A stretch of DNA of 64,000 nucleotides from Bradyrhizobium sp. (lineage in GTDB: Bacteria > Pseudomonadota > Alphaproteobacteria > Rhizobiales > Xanthobacteraceae): assembly GCF_004799405.1 (NCBI RefSeq), contig NZ_SSMW01000122.1:1-64000 (forward strand). The letters are read 5' to 3'. Under the pieces are notes generated by a model that worked only from the letters and a program-made list of their open reading frames with translations, was not told where the DNA came from and searched no databases. Each line of letters starts with the position of its first letter. Position 1 is the stretch's first letter. The position numbers were made by a program, and so were the translations under genes. Shown here piece after piece: positions 56,198 through 64,000 of this stretch.

Positions 56198-57490
56198 ATG
56201 GCCAATGTTGTTGTCGTCGGCGCGCAATGGGGCGACGAGGGGAAGGGCAAAATCGTCGACTGGTTGTCGGAGCAGGCCGACATCGTCGTGCGCTTCCAGG
56301 GCGGTCACAATGCCGGCCACACCCTGGTCATCAACGGCGAAACCTACAAGCTGGCGCTGTTGCCCTCCGGCGTGTTGCGGCCCTCCAAGCTTGCGGTGAT
56401 CGGCAACGGCGTGGTGTTCGATCCGCAGGCGTTCCTCGACGAGGTGGCCAAACTCAAGGGCCAGGGCGTCGCCGTCAGCCCGGAAAACCTGCGGGTCGCC
56501 GAAAACGTCACGCTGATCCTGCCGCTGCATCGCGATCTCGATTCGATCCGTGAATCTTCCAATGCGATCACCGCGATCGGCACCACGAGGCGCGGCATCG
56601 GGCCGGCTTACGAGGACAAGGTCGGCCGCCGCGCGATCCGGCTGATGGATCTCGCCGATCTGGATACGCTGCCGCACAAGATCGACCGCCTGCTGGCGCA
56701 TCACAATGCGCTGCGCCGCGGCCTCAACCTGGAAGAAATCGATGGCGGCGGAATCCTGAAAGAGTTGACCGCGCTGGCGCCGAAATTGCTGCCTTATGCG
56801 GAAACGGTGTGGCGGTTGCTCGACCAGAAACGCCGCGAGGGCAAGCGCATCCTGTTCGAGGGCGCGCAAGGCGCGCTGCTGGATGTCGACCACGGCACCT
56901 ATCCCTACGTCACCTCGTCCAACACCGTGGCGGCGCAGGCGGCGACCGGCACCGGCATGGGACCGAGCGCGGTCGGTTATGTGCTGGGGATCTGCAAGGC
57001 CTATACGACCCGGGTCGGGCAGGGGCCGTTCCCGACCGAATTGCACGATGCGATCGGGGAGGAGATCGGCCGCCGCGGCAAGGAATTCGGCGTCAATACC
57101 GGCCGCAAGCGCCGCTGCGGCTGGTTCGACGCGGTGCTGGTGCGCCAGACCGTGCGAACCTGCGGCATCCATGGCCTGGCACTGACCAAGCTCGATATTC
57201 TCGACGGCTTCGACTCGATCGAGGTTTGCACCGGTTATACGCTGGACGGCAAGGAAATCGACCATCTGCCGGCTGGCGAGGGGGCGCAGGCCCGAATCAA
57301 GCCGGTTTACGAGACCATCGAGGGCTGGAAGGAGCCGACCGCCCATGCCCGCTCCTGGGCGGATTTGCCGGCGCAGGCCATCAAATACGTCCGCCGGGTC
57401 GAGGAATTGGTGGGATGTCCGATTGCCTTACTTTCCACCAGCCCGGAACGCGAAGATACTATTCTGGTTCAGAACCCGTTCGAGGCTTAA
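56198..57490 (+). CDS. purA: Adenylosuccinate synthetase
   Basis: 430 residues. Joins IMP and aspartate with GTP in AMP synthesis. [12 protein letters not shown] (residues 10-21) carries the catalytic Asp and P-loop, GHNAGHT the catalytic His, GIGPAYEDK the IMP site, and [14 protein letters not shown] and [13 protein letters not shown] the aspartate loop. Complete and standard length, cytosolic. It is followed after 36 bases by the proline-rich membrane protein gene. Confidence 0.97.
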   Translation: MANVVVVGAQWGDEGKGKIVDWLSEQADIVVRFQGGHNAGHTLVINGETYKLALLPSGVLRPSKLAVIGNGVVFDPQAFLDEVAKLKGQGVAVSPENLRVAENVTLILPLHRDLDSIRESSNAITAIGTTRRGIGPAYEDKVGRRAIRLMDLADLDTLPHKIDRLLAHHNALRRGLNLEEIDGGGILKELTALAPKLLPYAETVWRLLDQKRREGKRILFEGAQGALLDVDHGTYPYVTSSNTVAAQAATGTGMGPSAVGYVLGICKAYTTRVGQGPFPTELHDAIGEEIGRRGKEFGVNTGRKRRCGWFDAVLVRQTVRTCGIHGLALTKLDILDGFDSIEVCTGYTLDGKEIDHLPAGEGAQARIKPVYETIEGWKEPTAHARSWADLPAQAIKYVRRVEELVGCPIALLSTSPEREDTILVQNPFEA

Positions 57491-57526
57491 CGAGATGTTA
57501 CCGGAAAGCCCCCATGTTGAGCAGAG

Positions 57527-59128
57527 ATGGCTGATTACTACCCGCTGATTGCCCGCGCCATTGCCGGACTGGATCCCAGTGCCCCCGGCGAGAGCCGCCG
57601 CGCGCTCTATGTGCGCGCGCGCGAGGCGCTGATCGGTCAGCTGCGCAGCGTGCAACCGCCCTTGAGCGAAGCCGAAATCACCCGCGAGCGGCTGTCGCTG
57701 GAAGAGGCCGTGCGCAAGGTCGAATCCGAAGCCGCCCAGCGTGCCCGCGATGCTTCGCGCGGCGGCGCCCGCGCCGGCGACGCCTTCCGCGCCAACACCC
57801 GGCCGGCCGGCAGGCCAGGCGAGCCGGCGTCTCCTGCATCGCAACCGCGCCCTTCGTCGCCGCCATCGCGGAACGATCGCCCGCCGCTCGGACAGGAAGA
57901 CCGGCCGGAGCGACAGGACCAGCGCACGCAGCGCAATCTGCGCGCCGACGCGCCGTTGCCGCGGCCGCAACCGCCGTCATCCCAGCCGCAGGTCCCGATG
58001 CAGGATCCCGCGCTGCCGCCGACCCGCGAAAGGACCGGCGCGCCGCGCCGCGGCTATGACAATACTCCGCCGCAGGCGCCGGGCATGCGCGGCTTCCGCG
58101 ACATCACCGCCGATGCCGATGATCTCGGCCGCGCCGCGGCCCAGGCCAGCCGCGCCGCGCGAAAAACCTATGCCAACGTGCCGTCGCCGTCGCCCGAGTT
58201 CGACCGGCTCGAGCCGGGAATGGAGAACCGCGGCGCCGATCCCGACGCGTCGTATTCCTATGACGAGTCGGCGGAAGAGGCCGAACGCTACGCGCCGCCG
58301 CCGCAACAGCCGGCGTTGCGCCCGCGTCCGCAAATGGACCGCGAGCCGAAGCGGCGCACCGGCACCGGCGCGCAGTTTCCGTTCAAGAGCGCGATCGCGG
58401 TCGGCATCGTCCTGATCGTGGTTCCCGCCGCGGTGCTGTGGGGCAGGTCGGTGGTGACGGCCGTGAGCGGGCTGTTCAAGCCCGCCGCGACGGTGGTGGA
58501 AGCGCCAAAGGATACTTCGGCGCCGCTGTCGAAGCCGAAGATACCCGACCGCGTCGGCCAGCCGCCGTCCACCGAACAGGTCGCGCCGGTGGCGCAGCGG
58601 GTGGTGCTGTATGACGAGGATCCTGCCGATCCCAAGGGCAAGCAATATGTCGGCTCGGTGGTCTGGCGCACCGAAACGATCAAGGCCGGGGCCGGCCAGA
58701 ACGCCGATCTGGCGGTGCGCGCCGATATCGAGATACCCGACCGCAAGTTCAAGATGACGATGTCGTTCCGCCGCAACACCGACACCTCGCTGCCGGCCAG
58801 CCACACCGCGGAATTGACCTTCATCCTGCCGCAGGATTTCGCCGGCGGCGGCGTCGCCAACGTGCCGGGCATTCTGATGAAATCCAACGAGCAGGCGCGC
58901 GGCACGCCGCTGGCGGGCCTCGCGGTCAAGGTCACCGACGGCTTCTTCCTGGTCGGGCTGTCGAATGTCGAGGCCGACCGCTCGCGCAACCTGCAGCTAC
59001 TGAAGGAGCGCTCGTGGTTCGACGTGCCGCTGGTCTACGCCAACCAGCGCCGCGCCATCATCGCCATCGAAAAAGGCCCCCCCGGCGAACGCGCGTTCAA
59101 CGATGCATTCGCTGCGTGGGGGGAATAG
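57527..59128 (+). CDS. Proline-rich single-pass membrane protein downstream of purA
   Basis: 533 residues, no named family recognised. The first about 60 residues are helical (YYPLIARAIAGLDPSAPGES...). Residues about 75-265 are Pro/Arg/Gln/Ser-rich and disordered. One transmembrane helix follows near 287-307 (AIAVGIVLIVVPAAVLWG). The C-terminal part is a compact beta-rich periplasmic domain (QYVGSVVWRTETI...) with TSLPASHTAELTFILPQDF. So it has a cytoplasmic disordered region and a folded external domain. The TATP-like start sits 36 bases after purA, so it may share the purA transcript. Confidence 0.8.
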   Translation: MADYYPLIARAIAGLDPSAPGESRRALYVRAREALIGQLRSVQPPLSEAEITRERLSLEEAVRKVESEAAQRARDASRGGARAGDAFRANTRPAGRPGEPASPASQPRPSSPPSRNDRPPLGQEDRPERQDQRTQRNLRADAPLPRPQPPSSQPQVPMQDPALPPTRERTGAPRRGYDNTPPQAPGMRGFRDITADADDLGRAAAQASRAARKTYANVPSPSPEFDRLEPGMENRGADPDASYSYDESAEEAERYAPPPQQPALRPRPQMDREPKRRTGTGAQFPFKSAIAVGIVLIVVPAAVLWGRSVVTAVSGLFKPAATVVEAPKDTSAPLSKPKIPDRVGQPPSTEQVAPVAQRVVLYDEDPADPKGKQYVGSVVWRTETIKAGAGQNADLAVRADIEIPDRKFKMTMSFRRNTDTSLPASHTAELTFILPQDFAGGGVANVPGILMKSNEQARGTPLAGLAVKVTDGFFLVGLSNVEADRSRNLQLLKERSWFDVPLVYANQRRAIIAIEKGPPGERAFNDAFAAWGE

Positions 59129-59310
59129 GGATGCATCCCCTCTAGCGGGGCGAAGATGGGCTGAGACATCTTCGGCTGGATCGCCACAGGCTTTCTCGTC
59201 CGCCCGATAATGCGGTTGGTCGCTGTTTTACTATTTCCAAAATCCGGGATCTGCTTGACGAGCGCTGGCGCGAAACTGCTATGCTCCGCGAAAAGCGCAA
59301 GGGGGACATC

Positions 59311-59739
59311 ATGAAACGCTATCTGATCTTTGCGGCGCTGGTGCCGCTGTTCGGCGGGTTCTGGCTGCTGCTGACGACCACGGTGATGGCGGGATACTGG
59401 AGTCATCCGCCCAGCCTTGCCGAGACCGAGAAAGTTATCGCGGTGTTCGCCACGACGCTTCAATTTAGCTACCTGTTCGGCATCCTGCCGGCGCTGATGA
59501 TCGCCGCGGTGGACGACATCCTTTTCCACGTCAAGAGAATTGGCTGGGCGGTCCGGATGCTGATCGTCGGCGTCATCGCGTTTTTTGCGGCGGAACTGAT
59601 CTACGGCTCACGCGGGCCGGACAGCGGCGCCGTCCAGTTCGTGCTTTACGGCCTGGTGGGTTTTATCCCCGCAATGATCTCCTCATGGCTGGCGCACAGG
59701 GTCGAGACCCAGGCTGTCGAGACCAAAGCTGCGGCATGA
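59311..59739 (+). CDS. Small four-helix membrane protein, DUF5413-like
   Basis: 142 residues from the ATG at 59311, with GGGGGACATC upstream. Four hydrophobic helices (AALVPLFGGFWLLLTT, FSYLFGILPALMIAAVDDILF, AVRMLIVGVIAFFAAELIY, VLYGLVGFIPAMISSWLAH). The MKRYLIFAALxPLFGGF opening and the DDILFHVKRIGW loop resemble the Bradyrhizobium DUF5413 family, from memory. Inner-membrane protein of unknown function. Its stop overlaps a possible start of the next gene (ATGA at 59736). Confidence 0.75.
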   Translation: MKRYLIFAALVPLFGGFWLLLTTTVMAGYWSHPPSLAETEKVIAVFATTLQFSYLFGILPALMIAAVDDILFHVKRIGWAVRMLIVGVIAFFAAELIYGSRGPDSGAVQFVLYGLVGFIPAMISSWLAHRVETQAVETKAAA

Positions 59740-59774
59740 CGCAACTTGCGCCGGGCTCATGCGTTACCCATCTG

Positions 59775-60308
59775 ATGGCGATGTCGAACGACCAGATTTT
59801 CTCCCCTGGCTCTGCGCGTGCGAACCGGCCGTTTCGCGGACCGCGGCCGCAGGGTCCGATCATCGATCAGGAGGGCCGCGAAATCCGCGAGGAATCGCTG
59901 GGGCCGCAGGCGCGCGGCTTCCGCATCGATTTCGGGAATTCCAGCGCCAATCCGTTCGCCAATCTCACTCGCGAGCAGCGGCTGGCGCGGCTCGATGCGC
60001 TGGCGAAGCTGCTCGACATCGCTTTCATCGTGCCCGGCACCAACATCCGCTACGGCATCGACGGCATTATCAATCTAATTCCGGTGGTCGGCGATATCAT
60101 CACCACCGCGATCTCGCTGTGGCTGGTGCGCGAGGCGCGCGCGCTCGGCGCGCCCTGGCATGTTACCGCGCGGATGCTCGGGAATGTCGCGATCCAGGGC
60201 GTGGTCGGAACGGTGCCGGTAGCCGGGGATGCCTTCGACGTCATGTTCCGCGCCAACATCCGCAATGTGCGGCTGCTGCGGCGCTGGATGGACAAGCAAC
60301 CGGGCTAG
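59775..60308 (+). CDS. DUF4112 domain protein
   Basis: 177 residues from an ATG at 59775 (MAMSNDQIFSPGS); an alternative start at 59736 overlaps the previous gene. A disordered basic N-terminal 50 residues, then the DUF4112 domain: LDALAKLLDIAFIVPGTNIRYG, IDGIINLIPVVGDIITTAISLWLVREARALG, and GTVPVAGDAFDVMFRANIRNVRLLRRWMD. Two hydrophobic segments suggest membrane association. Function of the family is unknown. It is probably cotranscribed with the preceding small membrane protein. Confidence 0.82.
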   Translation: MAMSNDQIFSPGSARANRPFRGPRPQGPIIDQEGREIREESLGPQARGFRIDFGNSSANPFANLTREQRLARLDALAKLLDIAFIVPGTNIRYGIDGIINLIPVVGDIITTAISLWLVREARALGAPWHVTARMLGNVAIQGVVGTVPVAGDAFDVMFRANIRNVRLLRRWMDKQPG

Positions 60309-60364
60309 CGCACGATCCGAAAGATCATGCGCCGGCGGAAGCGCGTTTCGTCAGTGCGAAAGGG

Positions 60365-60661
60365 TTAGGCGGCGTCGGCGTCCGCAGCGTTGCTGGCGGG
60401 CGCGGGCTCCGGCGCACGCGGACGGCGCGGCAGCGGAAAATCCTGGCTCTCATAAAGGGTGCGGATGCCGCTCTGGTCGAAGCGGGCTTCATCCACCTGC
60501 AGATAGGCGCCGTTCAGCGAATCCGCCGGCAATTCCTCGATCGCAAATTGCACCGCGGCGGCCGCCGTGTCGAAACGGCGATAGGCGAAACCAGCCCGCT
60601 TCTTCTTGCGGATCGCGGCAGGGAATAATTCGGCGGCGGTGTTGTAGCTGAAGGCAGCCAT
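60365..60661 (-). CDS. Small hypothetical protein, 98 aa
   Basis: MAAFSYNTAAELFPAAIRKK opens a soluble, Ala-rich protein with a predicted alpha/beta core (FDTAAAAVQFAIEELPADSLNGAYLQVDEARFD) and a proline-rich tail. No family recognised, though small proteins of this style are widespread in rhizobia. Its leader contains a tandem 23-base repeat at 60682-60727. Confidence 0.65.
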   Translation of the reverse strand: MAAFSYNTAAELFPAAIRKKKRAGFAYRRFDTAAAAVQFAIEELPADSLNGAYLQVDEARFDQSGIRTLYESQDFPLPRRPRAPEPAPASNAADADAA

Positions 60662-60681
60662 GGTCAGGGACCTCTGATCTT

Positions 60682-60727
60682 TTTATCGCGGACGCGAACG
60701 GTTCTTTATCGCGGACGCGAGCGGTTC
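60682..60727. repeat. Tandem 23-base direct repeat in a gene leader
   Basis: TTTATCGCGGACGCGAACGG TTC followed directly by TTTATCGCGGACGCGAGCGG TTC; two copies with one mismatch. Located 21-66 bases upstream of the start of the small gene at 60661 (minus strand). Could be a simple duplication or a pair of regulator sites. Confidence 0.6.
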
Positions 60728-60896
60728 GATGGCGCTGGCCCGCCGTTCGGCGGCGCGCCGGTTCACATCATTTCAGGACAGCCCCTAATATAAGCTCGTT
60801 TGACAGAAATGCGAATCCTCACAGGCGTGATGATGAATCCGCCGGCGCCGGTCGGGCGATCGGAATAAAGTCTGTTATTTCAAGGTCCTACGCGGC

Positions 60897-61061
60897 TCAG
60901 AGCTTGCCGAGCAGCAGAAGGATGATCAATACCACCAAGATGACGCCGCCAATGCCCATTCCGGAATGGCCCATGCCGTAGCCGTAACCGCCGAACCGGC
61001 CGCTGAAGCCTCCGAGCAGGAAAATGATCAGGATGATGACGAGTATTAGACCGAGTGACAT
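60897..61061 (-). CDS. DUF3309-type small membrane protein
   Basis: 54 residues, ATG at 61061, TGA at 60897: MSLGLILVIILIIFLLGGFS, a Gly/Tyr-rich middle (GRFGGYGYGMGHSGMGIGG), then ILVVLIILLLLGKL. Two hydrophobic helices around a glycine-rich loop, the hallmark of the DUF3309 family of small membrane proteins. Function unknown. Confidence 0.8.
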   Translation of the reverse strand: MSLGLILVIILIIFLLGGFSGRFGGYGYGMGHSGMGIGGVILVVLIILLLLGKL

Positions 61062-61163
61062 GGCACTTTCCCCCGAGAACGGCCGGCGGATGGAAATCCG
61101 CCGTCCCGCTCGGGGAACAAAGCATATCCCGGCTCTTGGTTCCAGCGCAGGAACCGGGCGGGT

Positions 61164-61577
61164 CTATTTCGGCTGCAGTTTCAGCGCCGCCGAATTGATG
61201 CAGTAACGCAGTCCGGTCGGACCGGGACCGTCGTCGAACACATGGCCGAGATGGCCGTTGCACTTCGAGCACAACACTTCGGTCCTGACCATGCCGTGGC
61301 TGATGTCGCGCTCCTCGTCGACATGGCTTTCCGCGGCGGGCGCGGTGAAACTCGGCCAGCCGCAGCCGGAATCGAACTTGGCGTCGGATTCGAACAGGGT
61401 TTGTCCGCAGCCGGCGCAGGTGTAGGTGCCCTGCCGCTGCTCGTGCTCATACTCGCCGGAGAACGGCCGTTCGGTCGCCTTCTCGCGCAGCACGGCGTAC
61501 TGCGTCGGCGTCAATTCGCGGCGCCACTCGGCCTCGGTTTTCTCGACTTTTGCGGTTTTGGTGTCGGTCATTGTCAT
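61164..61577 (-). CDS. msrB: Peptide-methionine (R)-S-oxide reductase
   Basis: 137 residues from the ATG at 61577 (a second ATG, two codons on, is possible). Reduces methionine-R-sulfoxide in proteins. Zn-binding pairs CAGC and CSKC are present, and the catalytic cysteine is C126 in RYCINSAAL. The substrate motif DSGCGWPSF carries the resolving/secondary cysteine. No signal peptide, so it is cytosolic. It is followed by msrA upstream at 61630 on the same strand; 52 bases separate them. Confidence 0.93.
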   Translation of the reverse strand: MTMTDTKTAKVEKTEAEWRRELTPTQYAVLREKATERPFSGEYEHEQRQGTYTCAGCGQTLFESDAKFDSGCGWPSFTAPAAESHVDEERDISHGMVRTEVLCSKCNGHLGHVFDDGPGPTGLRYCINSAALKLQPK

Positions 61578-61629
61578 TTTCCCTCACCGGCTCGTGTTTC
61601 GCACATCCCGGAACGACGATTCAATCGGC

Positions 61630-62349
61630 TCAGTTGGTGACTTTTGCGCTGCTCACCAGCGTCGGCTTTTCGAGGTAGTTGGCGGCAAAGATCTTCTTCA
61701 GGTTCTCGATCTTCGGAAGATCGTTGTAGGCAATATAGGGTTGGCTCGGGTGCAGCGTCAGGTAGTCCTGATGATAGTTCTCGGCGGGGTAAAACCCCTC
61801 AAGCGGTCCCACCTTGGTCACGATCGGCTTGTCATAGACCTTGGCGGCGTTGAGCTGGGCGATGTAGGCGTCCGCGACCTTCTTCTGCTCGTCATTGGTG
61901 GTGAAGATCGCCGAGCGGTACTGCGTGCCGCTGTCCGGCCCCTGGCGGTTCAACTCGGTCGGATTGTGCGCGACCGAGAAGAAGATCTGCAGGATCTTGC
62001 CGTAGCTGATTTTCTTCGGATCGTATTTGATCTCGACGGATTCGGCGTGGCCGGTCGAGCCGGTGCTGACGATGTCGTATCTGGCGGTGCTCTTGTTGCC
62101 GCCGGCATAACCGGAGACCGCGTTGACCACGCCTGCGGTGTGCTGGAACACGCCCTGCACGCCCCAGAAACAGCCGCCCGCGACCACCGCGGTCTGGATG
62201 GCGTCGGACGCCTGGGCATCGATGGCGGGAGCCGGGATGATCACGGCGTCTTCCGACGCGCGCGAAGGCGCCACCGCGAAGGCAGCGATAGCCAGCGCGC
62301 CGACCGTGGCGGCGCAGATCGAGAGGCGGCTGAATGGGCTGGGGGACAT
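61630..62349 (-). CDS. msrA: Peptide-methionine (S)-S-oxide reductase, exported
   Basis: 239 residues. N-terminal Sec signal (SRLSICAATVGALAIAAFAV), cleaved near SRASED, so the enzyme works in the periplasm. Catalytic C60 in VAGGCFWGVQGVFQ, then GYAGGN, SVEIKYDP, IFFSVAHNPTELNRQGPDSGTQYRSAIF and YPAENYHQDYL with the substrate-binding residues. MsrA and the cytosolic MsrB (61164) lie in tandem, so oxidised methionine in both compartments can be handled, a common arrangement in alphaproteobacteria. Confidence 0.92.
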   Translation of the reverse strand: MSPSPFSRLSICAATVGALAIAAFAVAPSRASEDAVIIPAPAIDAQASDAIQTAVVAGGCFWGVQGVFQHTAGVVNAVSGYAGGNKSTARYDIVSTGSTGHAESVEIKYDPKKISYGKILQIFFSVAHNPTELNRQGPDSGTQYRSAIFTTNDEQKKVADAYIAQLNAAKVYDKPIVTKVGPLEGFYPAENYHQDYLTLHPSQPYIAYNDLPKIENLKKIFAANYLEKPTLVSSAKVTN

Positions 62350-62617
62350 GAGAATTCCTCTTCAAGTCGGCGGATTGGGGGCAGTCTAGAGCGGCAGCCG
62401 CGGTTCGCAATCGTCGTGAGCTTCGCCCGATCTACCAAGATACGCGGCGGCACCGCCGTTGTTACTGCGGAACGCACACGAGTTCGTGAATAAAAGCCGG
62501 GTGATTGCAGGGGTTTATCTGGTACGGGGCCGGCGCGAAACATCGCGGCCGATCTCTGGCGAATTTTGCGAAACTGGCTTTTAATGAACCCCGCTGGCGA
62601 TTGAACGACGAACCACC

Positions 62618-64000
62618 ATGCCCCTGAGCGTTCCGCAAATGTTGCGCGCCCTGTTTGTATCGGCCGTTATATTGGTCGTATCGCCCCTCAGGCCGGCGAT
62701 GGCCGGCCCGATGCTGGCGGATGACCTTGAGACCTGCCGCAACAAGCAGACCGAGGACAAGGCGGAACGGCTGGACGCGTGCGAAAGGCTGATTGCAGGG
62801 GGGAAGACCACCGGTAAGGATCTTGCGCTCGCCTACGCGGTCAGGGGCCAGACCTTCGGGCAGAAGCGCAACTACGACAAGGCGATTGCGGCGTTCAACG
62901 CGGCGCACGACGCCGATCCGGACGAAGCCAATTACATCAACGCCCGGGGCTTTGCCTATGAGCAAAAGGGCGACGACGATCACGCCATGGCGGACTACAA
63001 TCTGGTGCTGCAGATGCGCCCGCGATCGCCGCTCGCGCTCTACAATCGCGGCACGCTGTATATGCGCAAGGCTGCGCTGCAAAGCGCGCTCGACGATTTC
63101 AACGCCGCGCTGGCACTCAAGCCGGATCTCTACCGGGCGCTTGCCGACCGCGGGCGGGTACGCACCGTTAACAAGGACTTTGACGGCGCGCTGGCGGATT
63201 TTGCCGAAGCCGAACGGCTGTTTCCGGCGGTGCCGATGGCCCACAACTATCATTGCCTCGCCTTTACAGCCATGGGCAAGTTCGATGAGGCGATTGCCGA
63301 ATGCAACGGCGTGATCGAAAAGGCGCCGAAATACCAGTTCCCGCTGGTGAGCCGCGCCGAGGCCTATCTGGCCAAGGGCGACCTGGATGCCGCACTCCAG
63401 GGTTTCAATTTCGTGCTCGGCCTCAATCCCAATAATGTGCGTGCCCATGCCAGCCGTGGCGAGTTGTTCGAGAAGAAACACGATCTGGCCCAGGCGCGCG
63501 CCGACTACCGGTCCGCGGCGTTCGCCCTGACGCCTTACGACAATTTCGAAACCGGGCTGGCGCGTCAAATCGCGCGTGAGCGGCTGGCCGCGCTGACCCC
63601 GCAGGCGCCAACGGCGCCGGACAAGGTTCGCCGCATCGCCCTGGTTATCGGCAACGGCGCGTACAAGAACGTGCACCCGCTCGACAATCCGCCGCGCGAC
63701 GCCAAGCTGATCGCCGGCGCGCTGCATGACATCGGATTTCAGACCGTGACGCTGTCCAACGATCTCACCCGCGACAAGTTCTTCGAGACGCTCAAGGCCT
63801 TCGCCACCGAAGCGGAAAAGGCCGACTGGGCCGTGGTCTATTATGCCGGCCATGGCTTCGAGATCGGCGGCGTCAATTACCTGGTGCCGGTCGACGCCAG
63901 ACTGGCCGCGGACAAGGACGCCGAAACCGAGGCGGTGGCGCTGGAACAGGTGATCGCCGCGGTCGGCGGCGCGCACAAGCTGCGTCTGGTCATGCTGGAT
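62618..64000 (+). CDS. TPR-caspase-like protein, C-terminus beyond the window
   Basis: 461 codons without a stop, cut by the window end. Signal or anchor at residues about 7-29 (MLRALFVSAVILVVSPLRPAMA). Residues about 70-330 contain five to six TPR-like repeats (for example NYDKAIAAFNAAHDADPDEA, ALDDFNAALALKPDLYRAL). A caspase-like (peptidase C14) domain starts near 348 with RIALVIGNGAYKNVHPLDNP and reaches the catalytic histidine in YYAGHGFEIGG. The final LVMLD comes just before where the family has the catalytic cysteine motif (DACRxNP). Probably a periplasmic metacaspase-like peptidase. Start chosen for the signal peptide. Confidence 0.85.
   Translation, partial: MPLSVPQMLRALFVSAVILVVSPLRPAMAGPMLADDLETCRNKQTEDKAERLDACERLIAGGKTTGKDLALAYAVRGQTFGQKRNYDKAIAAFNAAHDADPDEANYINARGFAYEQKGDDDHAMADYNLVLQMRPRSPLALYNRGTLYMRKAALQSALDDFNAALALKPDLYRALADRGRVRTVNKDFDGALADFAEAERLFPAVPMAHNYHCLAFTAMGKFDEAIAECNGVIEKAPKYQFPLVSRAEAYLAKGDLDAALQGFNFVLGLNPNNVRAHASRGELFEKKHDLAQARADYRSAAFALTPYDNFETGLARQIARERLAALTPQAPTAPDKVRRIALVIGNGAYKNVHPLDNPPRDAKLIAGALHDIGFQTVTLSNDLTRDKFFETLKAFATEAEKADWAVVYYAGHGFEIGGVNYLVPVDARLAADKDAETEAVALEQVIAAVGGAHKLRLVMLD

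Noticed and set aside
62462-63976. 504-codon open frame on the minus strand at the window end
   Set aside because: Antisense to the TPR-caspase-like gene, which has a signal peptide, TPR pattern and GHG motif. The antisense frame shows no family feature.

Overview
This is a chromosomal stretch from a high-GC alphaproteobacterium, most likely Bradyrhizobium or a close relative in the Nitrobacteraceae. The evidence is GC-rich coding with strong third-position bias, a serC-serA pair with a candidate alphaproteobacterial serC leader RNA, a very long UvrB, several small Bradyrhizobium-type hypothetical proteins, and many short palindromic repeats both between and inside genes. Genus is an inference from protein style, not a search. 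I saw no rRNA, tRNA, IS transposase, phage gene or CRISPR array.

Layout. 0-3.4 kb: two related SnoaL/NTF2-like proteins around a small membrane protein, small basic and glycine-rich proteins, and a repeat cluster. 3.4-10.4 kb: uvrB with long low-complexity extensions, a flavin monooxygenase, a frameshifted LysR gene, a GST and a CWC-type cysteine-rich protein. 10.4-15.2 kb: a DUF1800-DUF1501 export operon, an aldo/keto reductase and a PlsC acyltransferase. 15.5-21 kb: a membrane PAS protein, two very small membrane proteins, a GST, aspartate aminotransferase, and two tandem DUF992 exported proteins. 21-24 kb: an EF-G-like GTPase and a spermidine-synthase-fold methyltransferase.

24.3-32.2 kb is the most unusual block. 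A minus-strand operon runs XRE regulator, then hyfB, hyfC, hyfE, hyfF, hyfG and hyfI homologues, with most junctions overlapping. A second, closely related XRE gene sits convergently at the far end. The large subunit lacks the cysteine pairs that hold the [NiFe] centre and there is no NuoI-type ferredoxin subunit, so this is an energy-converting-hydrogenase-related (Ehr-type) membrane complex with no obvious hydrogenase activity.

32.4-46.6 kb is core metabolism: aroE, two tandem exported proteins, an FMN-dependent lactate dehydrogenase-like enzyme, glmM, an Fsr-like MFS pump, two outer-membrane beta-barrel proteins, a GST with a GNAT acetyltransferase, and serC-serA. 46.6-55.9 kb holds a D-2-hydroxyacid dehydrogenase, a DUF1330 protein, a second FMN-dependent oxidase, a three-GAF histidine kinase coupled to a single-domain response regulator, an EamA transporter and an M13 metallopeptidase. 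56-64 kb holds purA, a proline-rich membrane protein, several small membrane proteins, msrB and msrA, and a TPR-caspase-like protein cut by the window end just before its expected catalytic cysteine.

At least three repeat families are scattered through the window. Three copies of one family lie inside uvrB without breaking the reading frame, and another forms the end of a small gene at 8854.
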